Below are positions 37,772-47,086 of a DNA stretch of 64,000 nucleotides, in pieces. Origin of the DNA: Magnetovibrio sp. PR-2 (GTDB lineage: Bacteria; Pseudomonadota; Alphaproteobacteria; Rhodospirillales; Magnetovibrionaceae); NCBI RefSeq assembly GCF_036689815.1, contig NZ_JBAHUR010000002.1, forward strand, positions 124,001 to 188,000, read 5' to 3'. Position 1 is the first letter of the stretch, and each line of letters starts with the position of its first letter. The position numbers were made by a program, and so were the translations under genes. The notes beneath the pieces were generated by a model. That model had not been told where the DNA came from and did not search any database. It saw only the letters and a program-made list of their open reading frames with translations.

Positions 37772-37801
37772 TTCACCACAGAGGACACAGAGTCCACAGA
37801 G
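37772..37801. repeat. CACAGAG-type repeat, half element
   Basis: TTCACCACAGAGGACACAGA followed by GTCCACAGAG, matching the left arm of the elements at 21005 and 61843. No right arm is present here. It lies directly before kdsA. Confidence 0.75.
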
Positions 37802-37819
37802 TTAATTCTTTGCTGTGTT

Positions 37820-37904
37820 GTCATGCCCGGGCTTGGCCCGGGTATCCACGTCTTTGTCTGAGACCGTTTAAGACGTGGATCACCGGGTCAGGCCCGGTGA
37901 TGAC
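37820..37904. repeat. Palindromic element with GTCATGCCCGGG ends
   Basis: About 85 bp: the left arm GTCATGCCCGGGCTTGGCCC then TATCCACGTCTT, and the right arm AAGACGTGGATCACCGGGTC then AGGCCCGGTGATGAC, its inverted copy. It fits the GTGATCC/ACCGGGT palindromes widespread in alphaproteobacteria. It lies between kdsA and pyrG. Confidence 0.75.
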
Positions 37905-37926
37905 GGAGTATTCTTAAACCTTCACC

Positions 37927-39567
<1,641 letters not shown>

Positions 39568-39602
39568 TCAATATACCCAACTGAGGAGAGCTGTAAAATG
39601 AA

Positions 39603-39628
39603 AGAGGCGGCAATGTTTTGCCGCCTCT
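39603..39628 (-). terminator. Terminator after secG
   Basis: Perfect 11-bp stem AGAGGCGGCAA / TTGCCGCCTCT with a 4-nt loop, followed on the minus strand by TTTCATTTTAC. It lies about 45 nt after the secG stop and before pyrG, so pyrG needs its own promoter or relies on readthrough. Confidence 0.88.
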
Positions 39629-39672
39629 GATGTTCGATGTGGCCCATGGGCCTGTAGCCCTTGCTGAGCCTG

Positions 39673-40032
39673 TTATTCCGCCACCGGGGCAACAGGTGCG
39701 GCGGGCACGACCGGAGCCGCCGGTTCGACCGGTGCTGAGGTCGCCGGAACCGGGGTTTCGACCGAATCGAGGATTGAACCGCGCTCAATAGAGTTGTTCG
39801 TCACAATGGCGATGGCCAGGCTGAGGCCCATAAAGGCGGTCGCCAAGATCGCGGTGGTGCGCGTCAGCAGGTTGGCTTGTTCGCGTCCGGTCATGAAACC
39901 GCCCATGCCGCCACCGCCGCCGCCACCGGACCCACCGATGCCGAGCGCGCCGCCTTCGCTTTTTTGAATCAGCACAATGCCGATCAATGCGATGGTGACC
40001 AAGACGTGAATGACTAGCAAAACAGTCAGCAT
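39673..40032 (-). CDS. secG: Preprotein translocase subunit SecG
   Basis: About 119 residues with two membrane spans (about 3-22 and 55-73), the SecG pattern IALIGIVLIQKSEGGALGIG, a Gly-rich loop (GGGGGGMGGF) and LTRTTAILATAFMGLSLA, then a long Ala/Pro/Val-rich tail typical of alphaproteobacteria. ATG 40032 follows TTAGGTTTTTTGGTC; the frame extends upstream but the first span begins here. Confidence 0.94.
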   Translation of the reverse strand: MLTVLLVIHVLVTIALIGIVLIQKSEGGALGIGGSGGGGGGGMGGFMTGREQANLLTRTTAILATAFMGLSLAIAIVTNNSIERGSILDSVETPVPATSAPVEPAAPVVPAAPVAPVAE

Positions 40033-40066
40033 GACCAAAAAACCTAATGCCAAAAAACCAATGAAA

Positions 40067-40088
40067 GAGCCCGGACAAATCCGGGCTC
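40067..40088 (-). terminator. Terminator after tpiA
   Basis: Perfect 9-bp stem GAGCCCGGA / TCCGGGCTC with a 4-nt loop; on the minus strand it is followed by TTTCATTGGTTTTTTGG. It separates tpiA from secG. Confidence 0.85.
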
Positions 40089-40149
40089 AGTTAATCTTGC
40101 GTCGTATTTAGTCCCAAAATCGCCGTTTGGCTAGGGAAAAAGTGACTTT

Positions 40150-40908
40150 TTATGCGCTTTGTGCGACAGCCCAGAAGTCATCGACTTTCAAGCTGGCGCC
40201 ACCGATCAAGCCGCCATCGACGTCGGCCAAGGCCAACAGCTCTTCGGCATTCTTCGGATTCATAGAGCCGCCATAGAGGATACGGGTCTTATCCGCTTCG
40301 TCCTGGCCGATTTTTTTCGCCAGTTCAGCGCGGATATAGGCGTGAACGTCTTGCACTTCGGCAGAGGTCGGCGTGCGCCCCGTGCCGATGGCCCAGACGG
40401 GCTCATACGCAATCACAGTGTTGGCGGCGGTGGAACCATCCGGAACAGAACCGGCGATTTGGCTGCCGTTGACGTCCAAGGTCTTGCCCGCGTCGCGCTC
40501 GGCTTCTGTTTCACCAATGCAGATCACAGCCGTCAGGCCATTGGCTTGGGCCGCAGCCGCTTTGGCTTTGACCGTTTCATCAGTCTCGCCGTGGTCGGTG
40601 CGACGCTCACTATGACCGACGATGGCGTAGCCACAGCCTGCGTCTTTGACTTGAGCCGCAGCGGTGTCGCCCGTGTGCGCACCCTTTTCGTTCATGTGAT
40701 TGTCTTGGGAACCCAATTGCATGGTGGTGCCGGAGATTGCATCGGCCACCACCGGGATCAAGATGGCGGGCGGGCAGACCAACATTTCGAAGTTGGCATC
40801 GCCTGCGCCGTTCAGTTTTTCAGCCAAGCCGCCTGCCAATGCTTTCGCATCAGCCGTCAGCATGTTCATTTTCCAGTTCCCAGCAATCAAAGTGCGCCGT
40901 GCGCTCAT
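40150..40908 (-). CDS. tpiA: Triosephosphate isomerase
   Basis: Interconverts glyceraldehyde 3-phosphate and dihydroxyacetone phosphate. The 252 residues begin RRTLIAGNWKMNML (substrate Lys), with the catalytic His in YAIVGHSERRTDHGE, the catalytic Glu in IAYEPVWAIGTGRTPT and the phosphate loop ILYGGSMNPKNAEELL. Monocistronic by its terminator. Confidence 0.98.
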   Translation of the reverse strand: MSARRTLIAGNWKMNMLTADAKALAGGLAEKLNGAGDANFEMLVCPPAILIPVVADAISGTTMQLGSQDNHMNEKGAHTGDTAAAQVKDAGCGYAIVGHSERRTDHGETDETVKAKAAAAQANGLTAVICIGETEAERDAGKTLDVNGSQIAGSVPDGSTAANTVIAYEPVWAIGTGRTPTSAEVQDVHAYIRAELAKKIGQDEADKTRILYGGSMNPKNAEELLALADVDGGLIGGASLKVDDFWAVAQSA

Positions 40909-41138
40909 GTTCGTAACCCCCGTTAATCGGTCGTTTTCAGTTAAAATGCGTTGGCGAGAGTTCTAACACAGGGGCTGCGTCGCGCAATACTCTTTGGGGT
41001 GGGCTGTTTGTGGGGCAAAGACGACAACCTGTCATATATCCGTCTAGGCCAGGATCAAAATCCGGCGCAAACCATCAGCTCTGTTATTGGCACGCTTCCT
41101 GCTGTTCTCCCCCTAAACCCAACGAAGGAGAACACCCC

Positions 41139-41696
41139 ATGCCCCCCATCGGCCTTTTTTTTGGAACCGACACCGGCAAGACCCGCAAGATCGCGAAGAC
41201 CATCTATAAACGCTATGGCAATGAAGAGGTTCTTGCCAAGCCGCTTAACGTCAATCGGATTGAGCCTGCCGACATGCTCGCCTATGACAAGCTAATCTTG
41301 GGCACCTCGACGCTCAAAGGTGGGCAGTTGCCGGGGCTGGACAGCACCGCGCAGATGGAAGGCTGGTTGGAGTTCTTGCCCAAACTAGAAGCCGCCGGAG
41401 CCGATTTCACCGGCAAAACCATCGCGCTGTATGGTCTGGGATGTCAGGAGAAGTATCCCGACACCTTCGTTGACGGGCTGGGTATTTTGCACGACTTCTT
41501 AAAAGAGCGTGGCGCAAACTTCGTCGGCGCGTGGTCCAGCGCGGGCTACACGTTCAATGCTTCCAAGGCGCAAGGCGAGGATGGAGACTTTGTCGGTCTC
41601 GCGCTGGATTTGGACCTAGAGAACCTGAAAACGGACGAGCGGCTGGACGGATGGATCAAACGAATCGCACCCGAATTGGGATTGCCAGAGGCTTAG
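41139..41696 (+). CDS. Long-chain flavodoxin
   Basis: FMN electron carrier of 185 residues. It has the phosphate-binding loop GLFFGTDTGKTRKIAKTI, the 60s-loop region ILGTSTLKGGQLPGLD and the 90s-loop ALYGLGCQEKYPDTFVDGLG, plus the long-chain insertion near WSSAGYTFNAS. Such flavodoxins replace ferredoxin under iron limitation or serve nitrogenase. ATG 41139 follows GAAGGAG. It overlaps the convergent FecR-domain gene by 4 nt. Confidence 0.93.
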   Translation: MPPIGLFFGTDTGKTRKIAKTIYKRYGNEEVLAKPLNVNRIEPADMLAYDKLILGTSTLKGGQLPGLDSTAQMEGWLEFLPKLEAAGADFTGKTIALYGLGCQEKYPDTFVDGLGILHDFLKERGANFVGAWSSAGYTFNASKAQGEDGDFVGLALDLDLENLKTDERLDGWIKRIAPELGLPEA

Positions 41697-42493
41697 TGCC
41701 CTCCTCCACCATCACCGTGATCGTCACCATCATCCGGGTGGCTGTCGGCTTCGCCCGCTTCACCGCCGACTTTGCCGCCACGGCCACTGGAATCATGGAA
41801 CGCCCCGCCTTGTTGAAGGTCAATGGCATCCGTCCCAAAATCAGATACTTGCTCGTCCTCGCCAGGTGTATAGTCCGGAACCGAAAGGCCCACCTGCAAG
41901 TCTGAAACCGGCCCCCCGACCGAGACGCTCACACTTCGATTTGCGGGCACGTCGACCGCTTGGTCGCCTCCTCCGGTAATCGACATCACGCTAAAGACAC
42001 CGTCGAGCACGCTGACCGTCGTGCCACCGTCAGGCGCAACAATGATGAGGGCATCGGAACCACGCAGTCCGATGGCAACGGACGGGGTATTGATCGTCAC
42101 GCCTGAAGTGTTCATTTGTCCGGAGACAAAACGCATAACGCCAAGCGTAAAGTTGTATACGGCACGCTGTGAAGTGACGTTGTCGGGGTCGTACACAAAC
42201 TCATCCAACGTGAGCTTTGCGCGTTCGCCCAAATACAGCTCGGTCTTGTCGTCCAGCTTCATTTGCACAGCTGAGCCGCCCGAGGTTTCGATCAACTGCC
42301 CCATATAGACTTTGTATCGCGGAAACAGCCGTTCGCGGTCATCTTCCGGCAAGGTTCCGTAAACATCGTGACGCTGTTTGTAGACTTTGCCGATCGATTC
42401 CGCAGCCCAGGTGGTTTGGCTGGCACAGATCAATCCCAGCACCACAAATACACTGATAAGACTTTGTAGAGGGCGTAAGAGAATTGCTGACAT
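41693..42493 (-). CDS. Exported FecR-domain protein with His/Asp/Gly-rich tail
   Basis: About 266 residues with a signal peptide (residues 5-31 ending TTWAAES), a FecR-like beta domain (MGQLIETSGGSAVQMKLDDK, LYLGERAKLTLDEFVYDPD, GVTINTPSVAIGLRGSDALI) and a C-terminal tail ending in HPDDGDDHGDGGGGH that could bind metal ions. There is no membrane anchor or sigma-factor gene nearby, so it is not a classical FecIR sensor. ATG 42493 follows GGAGGGGACG. Confidence 0.82.
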   Translation of the reverse strand: MSAILLRPLQSLISVFVVLGLICASQTTWAAESIGKVYKQRHDVYGTLPEDDRERLFPRYKVYMGQLIETSGGSAVQMKLDDKTELYLGERAKLTLDEFVYDPDNVTSQRAVYNFTLGVMRFVSGQMNTSGVTINTPSVAIGLRGSDALIIVAPDGGTTVSVLDGVFSVMSITGGGDQAVDVPANRSVSVSVGGPVSDLQVGLSVPDYTPGEDEQVSDFGTDAIDLQQGGAFHDSSGRGGKVGGEAGEADSHPDDGDDHGDGGGGH

Positions 42494-42556
42494 CGTCCCC
42501 TCCATTCAGTTGGAGACCCTGGGGCCAACACTTCATTATACACCTGCTCTTCACAT

Positions 42557-42592
42557 AAAAAAACGGAGCGCTAAACCAGCGCTCCGTTTTTT
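42557..42592. terminator. Strong bidirectional terminator
   Basis: Perfect stem ACGGAGCGCT (63-72 of the 42500s) with AGCGCTCCGT (42578-42587), flanked by A6 on the left and T6 on the right. It ends the small membrane-protein gene on the minus strand and could act on either strand. Confidence 0.92.
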
Positions 42593-42619
42593 GTTTTTTA
42601 AATCAGAGGAAACCTATCT

Positions 42620-42802
42620 CTATTTCCCCTCCATGGCCTTAGCCACCATGAATGAGACCGGAATAGACACCACTGTGCCGAGACCCACAGCACCTGCAAT
42701 CCCCATGAACATATCGATCCCCATCGGAATGGTGAGCACAGCCAAAACCAACACGCCTGAGAATGTAACCATGGCCATCAAGAAAACGACGAAACGTAAC
42801 AT
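42620..42802 (-). CDS. Small two-span membrane protein
   Basis: 60 residues with two hydrophobic helices (about 3-25 and 31-53) and a Lys end (VAKAMEGK). A strong terminator directly downstream and GGGGGGTC before the ATG support it as a gene. It resembles short alphaproteobacterial proteins that databases, as I recall, often label CTP synthetase although they have no synthetase domain; the true pyrG is at 37927. Function unknown. Confidence 0.65.
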   Translation of the reverse strand: MLRFVVFLMAMVTFSGVLVLAVLTIPMGIDMFMGIAGAVGLGTVVSIPVSFMVAKAMEGK

Positions 42803-43076
42803 GTAGAAAGACCCCCCTTTTAAGGTTCATTAAGACTCGAAAACTTGGGCAACATATTAACAAAGACACATGCACAGGCAAGGCTTTTACAAAAACGTTA
42901 CGTAATTTAGCCAAGTTTCAAGCGACAAAACCTTTCGCTATCCTTACCCTGGAACGAAGATGTTCTTGCCCTTGGTTCGCCCCCCTTTTATGATGCGCAG
43001 CTTCGTGATGGGATCGCTTGATTCCCTTCAGTTTTTTTTGATTTTTCAGCCCAAAACGTAGGACACGATCGCCGTC

Positions 43077-44969
43077 ATGCTCGAATTCATGCGCAAATCC
43101 GCCAACACCATTTTCATCAAAGCCTTTTTGCTTTTGTTGGTTTTGAGCTTCGCCGTTTGGGGCATTGGCGACATCTTTAGGGGCCGCGCCAGCGAAGTGG
43201 CTGTGGCAACGGTCGGCGACATTCCCATTCCGGTGGAACGCTACCGCGCCGAGCTCACCCGCGATGCCCAACGCATGTCGCAGCTGTTCAAGCGTGAGTT
43301 TACCCCGCAAGAAGCTCAAGCCATGGGGTTGGGGCAAGCTTTGGTCCAACGCATGGTCCAAGAAACCCTGGTCACCTTGGGCGCACAGGATTTGGGGCTG
43401 TACATCAGTAATGCGCAGATTTTGGATGCGGTGCGCAAAGCCCCGGAATTCAAAAATCAAAGCGGTCAGTTCGACCGCAACGTCTTCATGTCCAAGCTGG
43501 CCCAAGCCGGCTTCAGCGAAGACCGCTACTTCAATCAAGTGCGTGGCAATATGGAACGCCGCCAGCTGCTGGCTCCGGTCGAAAGCGGCGCGACCCCGCC
43601 CAAAGGTCTCATCGACGCGCTGTATGTGCACACCTATGAAACCCGCACGGCGGACGTTATTCGCATTGAACACAACACGCTGACCAATGTTCCTCAGCCG
43701 ACGGATGCGGACTTGGTGAAGTTCCACGAAGACAACGCATCTCGCTTCATGGCGCCTGAATACCGCCAGCTGGCCGCCGTCATCTTGAAAACCGCCGACA
43801 TCGCCAACACCATCACGCTCACCGAAGACGACATCCAAGCCGCCTATGACGAGCGCGAAGCGGAATACTTAACCCCGGAAAAACGCAAACTGCGCCAAAT
43901 CCTGGTCAACGATGAAGCCGCTGCGACCCAAGCCAAAGCCTTGCTGGACGCGGGCAAATCCTTGGACGACGCGGCAGCCGAAGTCGGCGCAAACAAAGCC
44001 ATGATGGACATTGGCCAATTCACCAGTTCCGACGCCGCCAACCTATCGCCCGAAATTTCCACCGCAGTCTTCGCTGTTGCCAAAGGCGGCTACACCGCCC
44101 CACTGAAAAGCCCGCTGGGCTGGCACGTCATTGAAGTTGCCGACATTGTGCCCCAAGTGGTCAAACCCTTGGCCGATGTGCGCGACGAGCTGGCGGCTGC
44201 GTTGAAAGAAGACCAATCGCTGAACCTGCTCTACGAACAATCCAATCAACTGGACGACTTGCTGGGCGGTGGTCAGACGTTTGAAGAAGCTGCAAACGCC
44301 TTGGGGCTTCAAGCTGCCACCGTCGCCAACGTCGATGCCCAGGGGCTCACCCCTGCGGGTACGCCGGCACAAATGCCCTACTTGGCCGATGTCTTAAAAC
44401 AAGCCTTTAGCTTAGGCGAAGGCCAAGACAGCACCATGACCGAAACAGACGACGGCAAGGCGTTCTTTGTTGTGCGCGTCGACGGCGTCACCGCACCGGC
44501 GCTGCGCCCGCTCGACACCGTTAAAAATGACGTCGCAGCCGCTTGGGAAGCCGGTGCGCGGGCAGACTTGGCCGCTGAACTCGCCAAAACCGTCACGGAG
44601 CGCTTAAAAGCAGGCGGTACCGCCACAGACGTAGCCCAATCGTTCGGCCTCACCGCCAGCACCACCACGCCGTTCAACCGCAACGGCGACGGCTTGCTCA
44701 GCGGTACAATCCCGGCAGCCATGATAGTGGACCTGTTCAGCATAAACCAAGGCGAAGTGACTTCTGCCCCCGGCACAGGTGCGCACACGGTGGCGCGCGT
44801 CGGCTCGGTGACCAAAGCCCAAGTGAATCAAAAAGATCAAACCTACTTGGCGCTGCAAGACAAAGTCTTGGGCGACATGCAAACTGATTTGCTGTCCCAG
44901 TTCACCCAAGCTTTGCAAGGCAAGTATGGCGTTCAAGTCCACCCCAACGTCATCAACGAAGCTTTCTGA
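43077..44969 (+). CDS. ppiD: Periplasmic folding chaperone PpiD (SurA-N/rotamase)
   Basis: 630-residue membrane-anchored parvulin-type protein. A short cytoplasmic N-terminus (MLEFMRKSANT) and one span (about 12-31) precede the SurA-like chaperone region (VATVGDIPIPVERYRAEL, GLGQALVQRMVQETLV). A rotamase-like domain lies near residues 265-360 (KRKLRQILVNDEAAATQAKA, GGYTAPLKSPLGWHVIEV). It helps outer-membrane proteins as they leave SecYEG. trpE starts 15 nt downstream, a conserved alphaproteobacterial pairing. Confidence 0.92.
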   Translation: MLEFMRKSANTIFIKAFLLLLVLSFAVWGIGDIFRGRASEVAVATVGDIPIPVERYRAELTRDAQRMSQLFKREFTPQEAQAMGLGQALVQRMVQETLVTLGAQDLGLYISNAQILDAVRKAPEFKNQSGQFDRNVFMSKLAQAGFSEDRYFNQVRGNMERRQLLAPVESGATPPKGLIDALYVHTYETRTADVIRIEHNTLTNVPQPTDADLVKFHEDNASRFMAPEYRQLAAVILKTADIANTITLTEDDIQAAYDEREAEYLTPEKRKLRQILVNDEAAATQAKALLDAGKSLDDAAAEVGANKAMMDIGQFTSSDAANLSPEISTAVFAVAKGGYTAPLKSPLGWHVIEVADIVPQVVKPLADVRDELAAALKEDQSLNLLYEQSNQLDDLLGGGQTFEEAANALGLQAATVANVDAQGLTPAGTPAQMPYLADVLKQAFSLGEGQDSTMTETDDGKAFFVVRVDGVTAPALRPLDTVKNDVAAAWEAGARADLAAELAKTVTERLKAGGTATDVAQSFGLTASTTTPFNRNGDGLLSGTIPAAMIVDLFSINQGEVTSAPGTGAHTVARVGSVTKAQVNQKDQTYLALQDKVLGDMQTDLLSQFTQALQGKYGVQVHPNVINEAF

Positions 44970-44984
44970 TCCGGACGGTTTGAC

Positions 44985-46502
44985 ATGGACTTAAATCCCG
45001 GACAATCCGCGTTTGAAGCGACCTATGACAACGGCGAGCCCCAAGTGGTGTGGACCACGTTGCTGGGCGATTTGGACACGCCCGTGTCGGCTTATATGAA
45101 GCTGGTGGGTGCGGACCAATTGGGATTTTTGATGGAATCCGTCGAAGGCGGCGCCAACCGCGGACGCTATTCCTTCGTCGGCTGCAAACCCGACATCATC
45201 TGGAAAGCTACCGGTGAAAAGGCCGAAATCAACCGCCAAGCGCTGACGGATGAAAACACCTTTGTCCCCTGCCCTGTGGCCGAACAACATGGCACGCTGA
45301 AATCGTTACGCGCCTTGATGGCCGAAAGCCGCATCGACATGCCGGACTCTCTGCCGCCTATGGCTGCGGGCCTGATTGGGTATTTGAGCTACGACAGCGT
45401 GCGCTTGGTCGAAAACATTCCCGACACCAATCCAGACGTCTTGAACGTGCCAGATGGCCTGTTTTTACGGCCCACCGTGATTTCCATTTTTGATAACGCC
45501 TCCGACAACGTCTACGTCGTCACCCCAGTGTTTCCCAGCGCAGACATGAGCGCCGAACAAGCGTATGAAGCCGCGCAAGACCGCTTGGCCAAAACCATTT
45601 CGGATTTCGAAAGCGCGCTGCCGCCACAGCCCGTGCAAGACGCCCCCATGGAGCTGCCCGAGCCGGTGTCCAACATGGCGCAAGACGGCTTTTTCAACAT
45701 GGTGCGCAAAGCCAAGGAATACATCTTGGCGGGCGACATCTTCCAAGTGGTGTTGAGCCAGCGCTTCAAGCTGCCGTTCACGTTGCCGCCGTTTGCCTTC
45801 TATCGTTCGCTGCGCCGCATCAACCCGGCCCCGTTTTTGTTCTATCTGAACTTCGGCGGCTTCCAGGTTGCGGGATCGAGCCCTGAAATTTTGGTGCGTC
45901 TGCGCGACGGCACCGTTACCATCCGCCCCATTGCCGGAACCCGCCCCCGTGGCGCAACGCCCGCTGAAGACAAAGCGTTGGAAGAAGACCTTCTGGCCGA
46001 TCCCAAAGAGCGTGCCGAGCACTTAATGCTGTTGGATTTGGGCCGCAACGACGTGGGCCGTGTTGCCAAAGTTGGCACCGTGCATGTAACGGACAGCTAC
46101 TTTATCGAACGCTACAGCCACGTGATGCACATCGTGTCCAACGTCGAAGGCGAGATTGAGGTGGGCAAAGACGCCATCGATGCGCTCTACGGCGGTTTCC
46201 CGGCGGGCACCGTGTCCGGAGCCCCCAAAGTCCGCGCCATGGAAATCATCGACGAGCTGGAACCCGAAAAACGCGGCATTTACGCTGGCTGCATCGGCTA
46301 TTTCGGCGCCGACGGCGAAATGGACACCTGCATCGCGCTGCGCACTGCTGTGATCAAGGACGGCTGGCTCTATGCCCAGGCGGGCGGCGGCATCGTCAAC
46401 GATTCCACAGAACTGGGCGAGTTCGACGAAAGCTGCAACAAAGCCAAAGCGCTCATCCGTGCTGCGCAAGAGGCTGTGCGCTACGCTCGGCGCAACAACT
46501 AA
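44985..46502 (+). CDS. trpE: Anthranilate synthase component I
   Basis: Makes anthranilate from chorismate in tryptophan synthesis. 505 residues with the feedback-binding region LLESVEGG-type (here FLMESVEGGANRGRYSF), AKEYILAGDIFQVVLSQRF, NPAPFLFYLNFGGFQVAGSSPE, IRPIAGTRPRG, LMLLDLGRNDVGRVA and GGFPAGTVSGAPKVRAMEII. Its glutaminase partner trpG is not adjacent but begins 10.2 kb further on. Confidence 0.97.
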   Translation: MDLNPGQSAFEATYDNGEPQVVWTTLLGDLDTPVSAYMKLVGADQLGFLMESVEGGANRGRYSFVGCKPDIIWKATGEKAEINRQALTDENTFVPCPVAEQHGTLKSLRALMAESRIDMPDSLPPMAAGLIGYLSYDSVRLVENIPDTNPDVLNVPDGLFLRPTVISIFDNASDNVYVVTPVFPSADMSAEQAYEAAQDRLAKTISDFESALPPQPVQDAPMELPEPVSNMAQDGFFNMVRKAKEYILAGDIFQVVLSQRFKLPFTLPPFAFYRSLRRINPAPFLFYLNFGGFQVAGSSPEILVRLRDGTVTIRPIAGTRPRGATPAEDKALEEDLLADPKERAEHLMLLDLGRNDVGRVAKVGTVHVTDSYFIERYSHVMHIVSNVEGEIEVGKDAIDALYGGFPAGTVSGAPKVRAMEIIDELEPEKRGIYAGCIGYFGADGEMDTCIALRTAVIKDGWLYAQAGGGIVNDSTELGEFDESCNKAKALIRAAQEAVRYARRNN

Positions 46503-46522
46503 CCGCTAAGACCTTCAAAGAC

Positions 46523-46548
46523 AAAGGGCACGCCTGAGCGTGCCCTTT
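46523..46548 (+). terminator. Terminator after trpE
   Basis: Perfect 11-bp stem AAAGGGCACGC / GCGTGCCCTTT with a 4-nt loop, followed by GTCGTTTTG, 20 nt after the trpE stop. It ends the ppiD-trpE transcript and can also stop the convergent small gene. Confidence 0.88.
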
Positions 46549-46570
46549 GTCGTTTTGAAGAAGCGAACGC

Positions 46571-46720
46571 TCAGACAGGCAGAGCGTCTTTCGGATCTTC
46601 TTCAATAAATGCAGCTTTGACGAAGCCACGGAACATATTCCGCACCAAGCAAAAGCTCAAAAAGGCGAGAGTGGCGACGCCAGCGGCGGCCAAAATCCAC
46701 AGAAACAAAAGTTCAAACAT
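46571..46720 (-). CDS. Small single-span membrane protein, paralogue 1
   Basis: 49 codons beginning MFELLFLWILAAAG. A hydrophobic helix (about 3-26) leads into FCLVRNMFRG and the segment KAAFIEEDPKDALPV, so the C-terminus probably faces the cytoplasm. CCCGAAAGGA stands 7 nt before the ATG. It aligns without gaps over 40 residues to the protein at 49033-49191 (24 identities counted by hand). The shared motif is FCLxRNMxRGxxxAAFIE. Role unknown. Gene finders with a 60-residue cut-off will miss it. Confidence 0.8.
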   Translation of the reverse strand: MFELLFLWILAAAGVATLAFLSFCLVRNMFRGFVKAAFIEEDPKDALPV

Positions 46721-46754
46721 GCTTCGATCCTTTCGGGTTACGAATCGACTGGGG

Positions 46755-46838
46755 TTAATTAGTTAATGCTAATATACAAGCGTTAACAAAGATTAAAACC
46801 CCTTCAGAAGCATGACTGCCATGCAATTGACGCATGGC
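46755..46838 (-). promoter_or_regulatory. Upstream control region of paralogue 1
   Basis: Contains TTAATTAG-N6-CTAATATA (46755-46776), CCCCTTCAG (46799-46807) and ATGC-N7-GCAT (46821-46835, written on the plus strand). The same blocks occur at nearly the same spacing upstream of paralogue 2. On the minus strand TATATT (46776-46771) is a candidate -10, so the TTAATTAG box would overlap the promoter and start site. Confidence 0.6.
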
Positions 46839-47086
46839 TTGGCACCTAATGCATGTCACAAAGCCTCAACTGCGCACATCTGAGCAGCGCCTTTCAGCCC
46901 TGCTGCCCCTTACAAAAACCATTATGTGTTGCCCAATTTTCCTATCGGTGGGACAAAACGCTGATGACGCCATATTTTTGTTCGTCATCGGTGCAATAAA
47001 TGCCTATTGTACGCTTGATTTTTCACGAGCAGAGCCGCCCACAACCTCTGCTGGGGTGCCATGACACGCGTTTATATTCGGATTTC

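Noticed and set aside
42918-43838. 306-codon minus-strand frame
   Set aside because: Antisense of ppiD with no membrane or domain signature of its own.
46834-47064. 76-codon plus-strand frame before lppC
   Set aside because: It runs through the conserved control region of the small-protein gene and into the lppC leader; no SD or coding signal.
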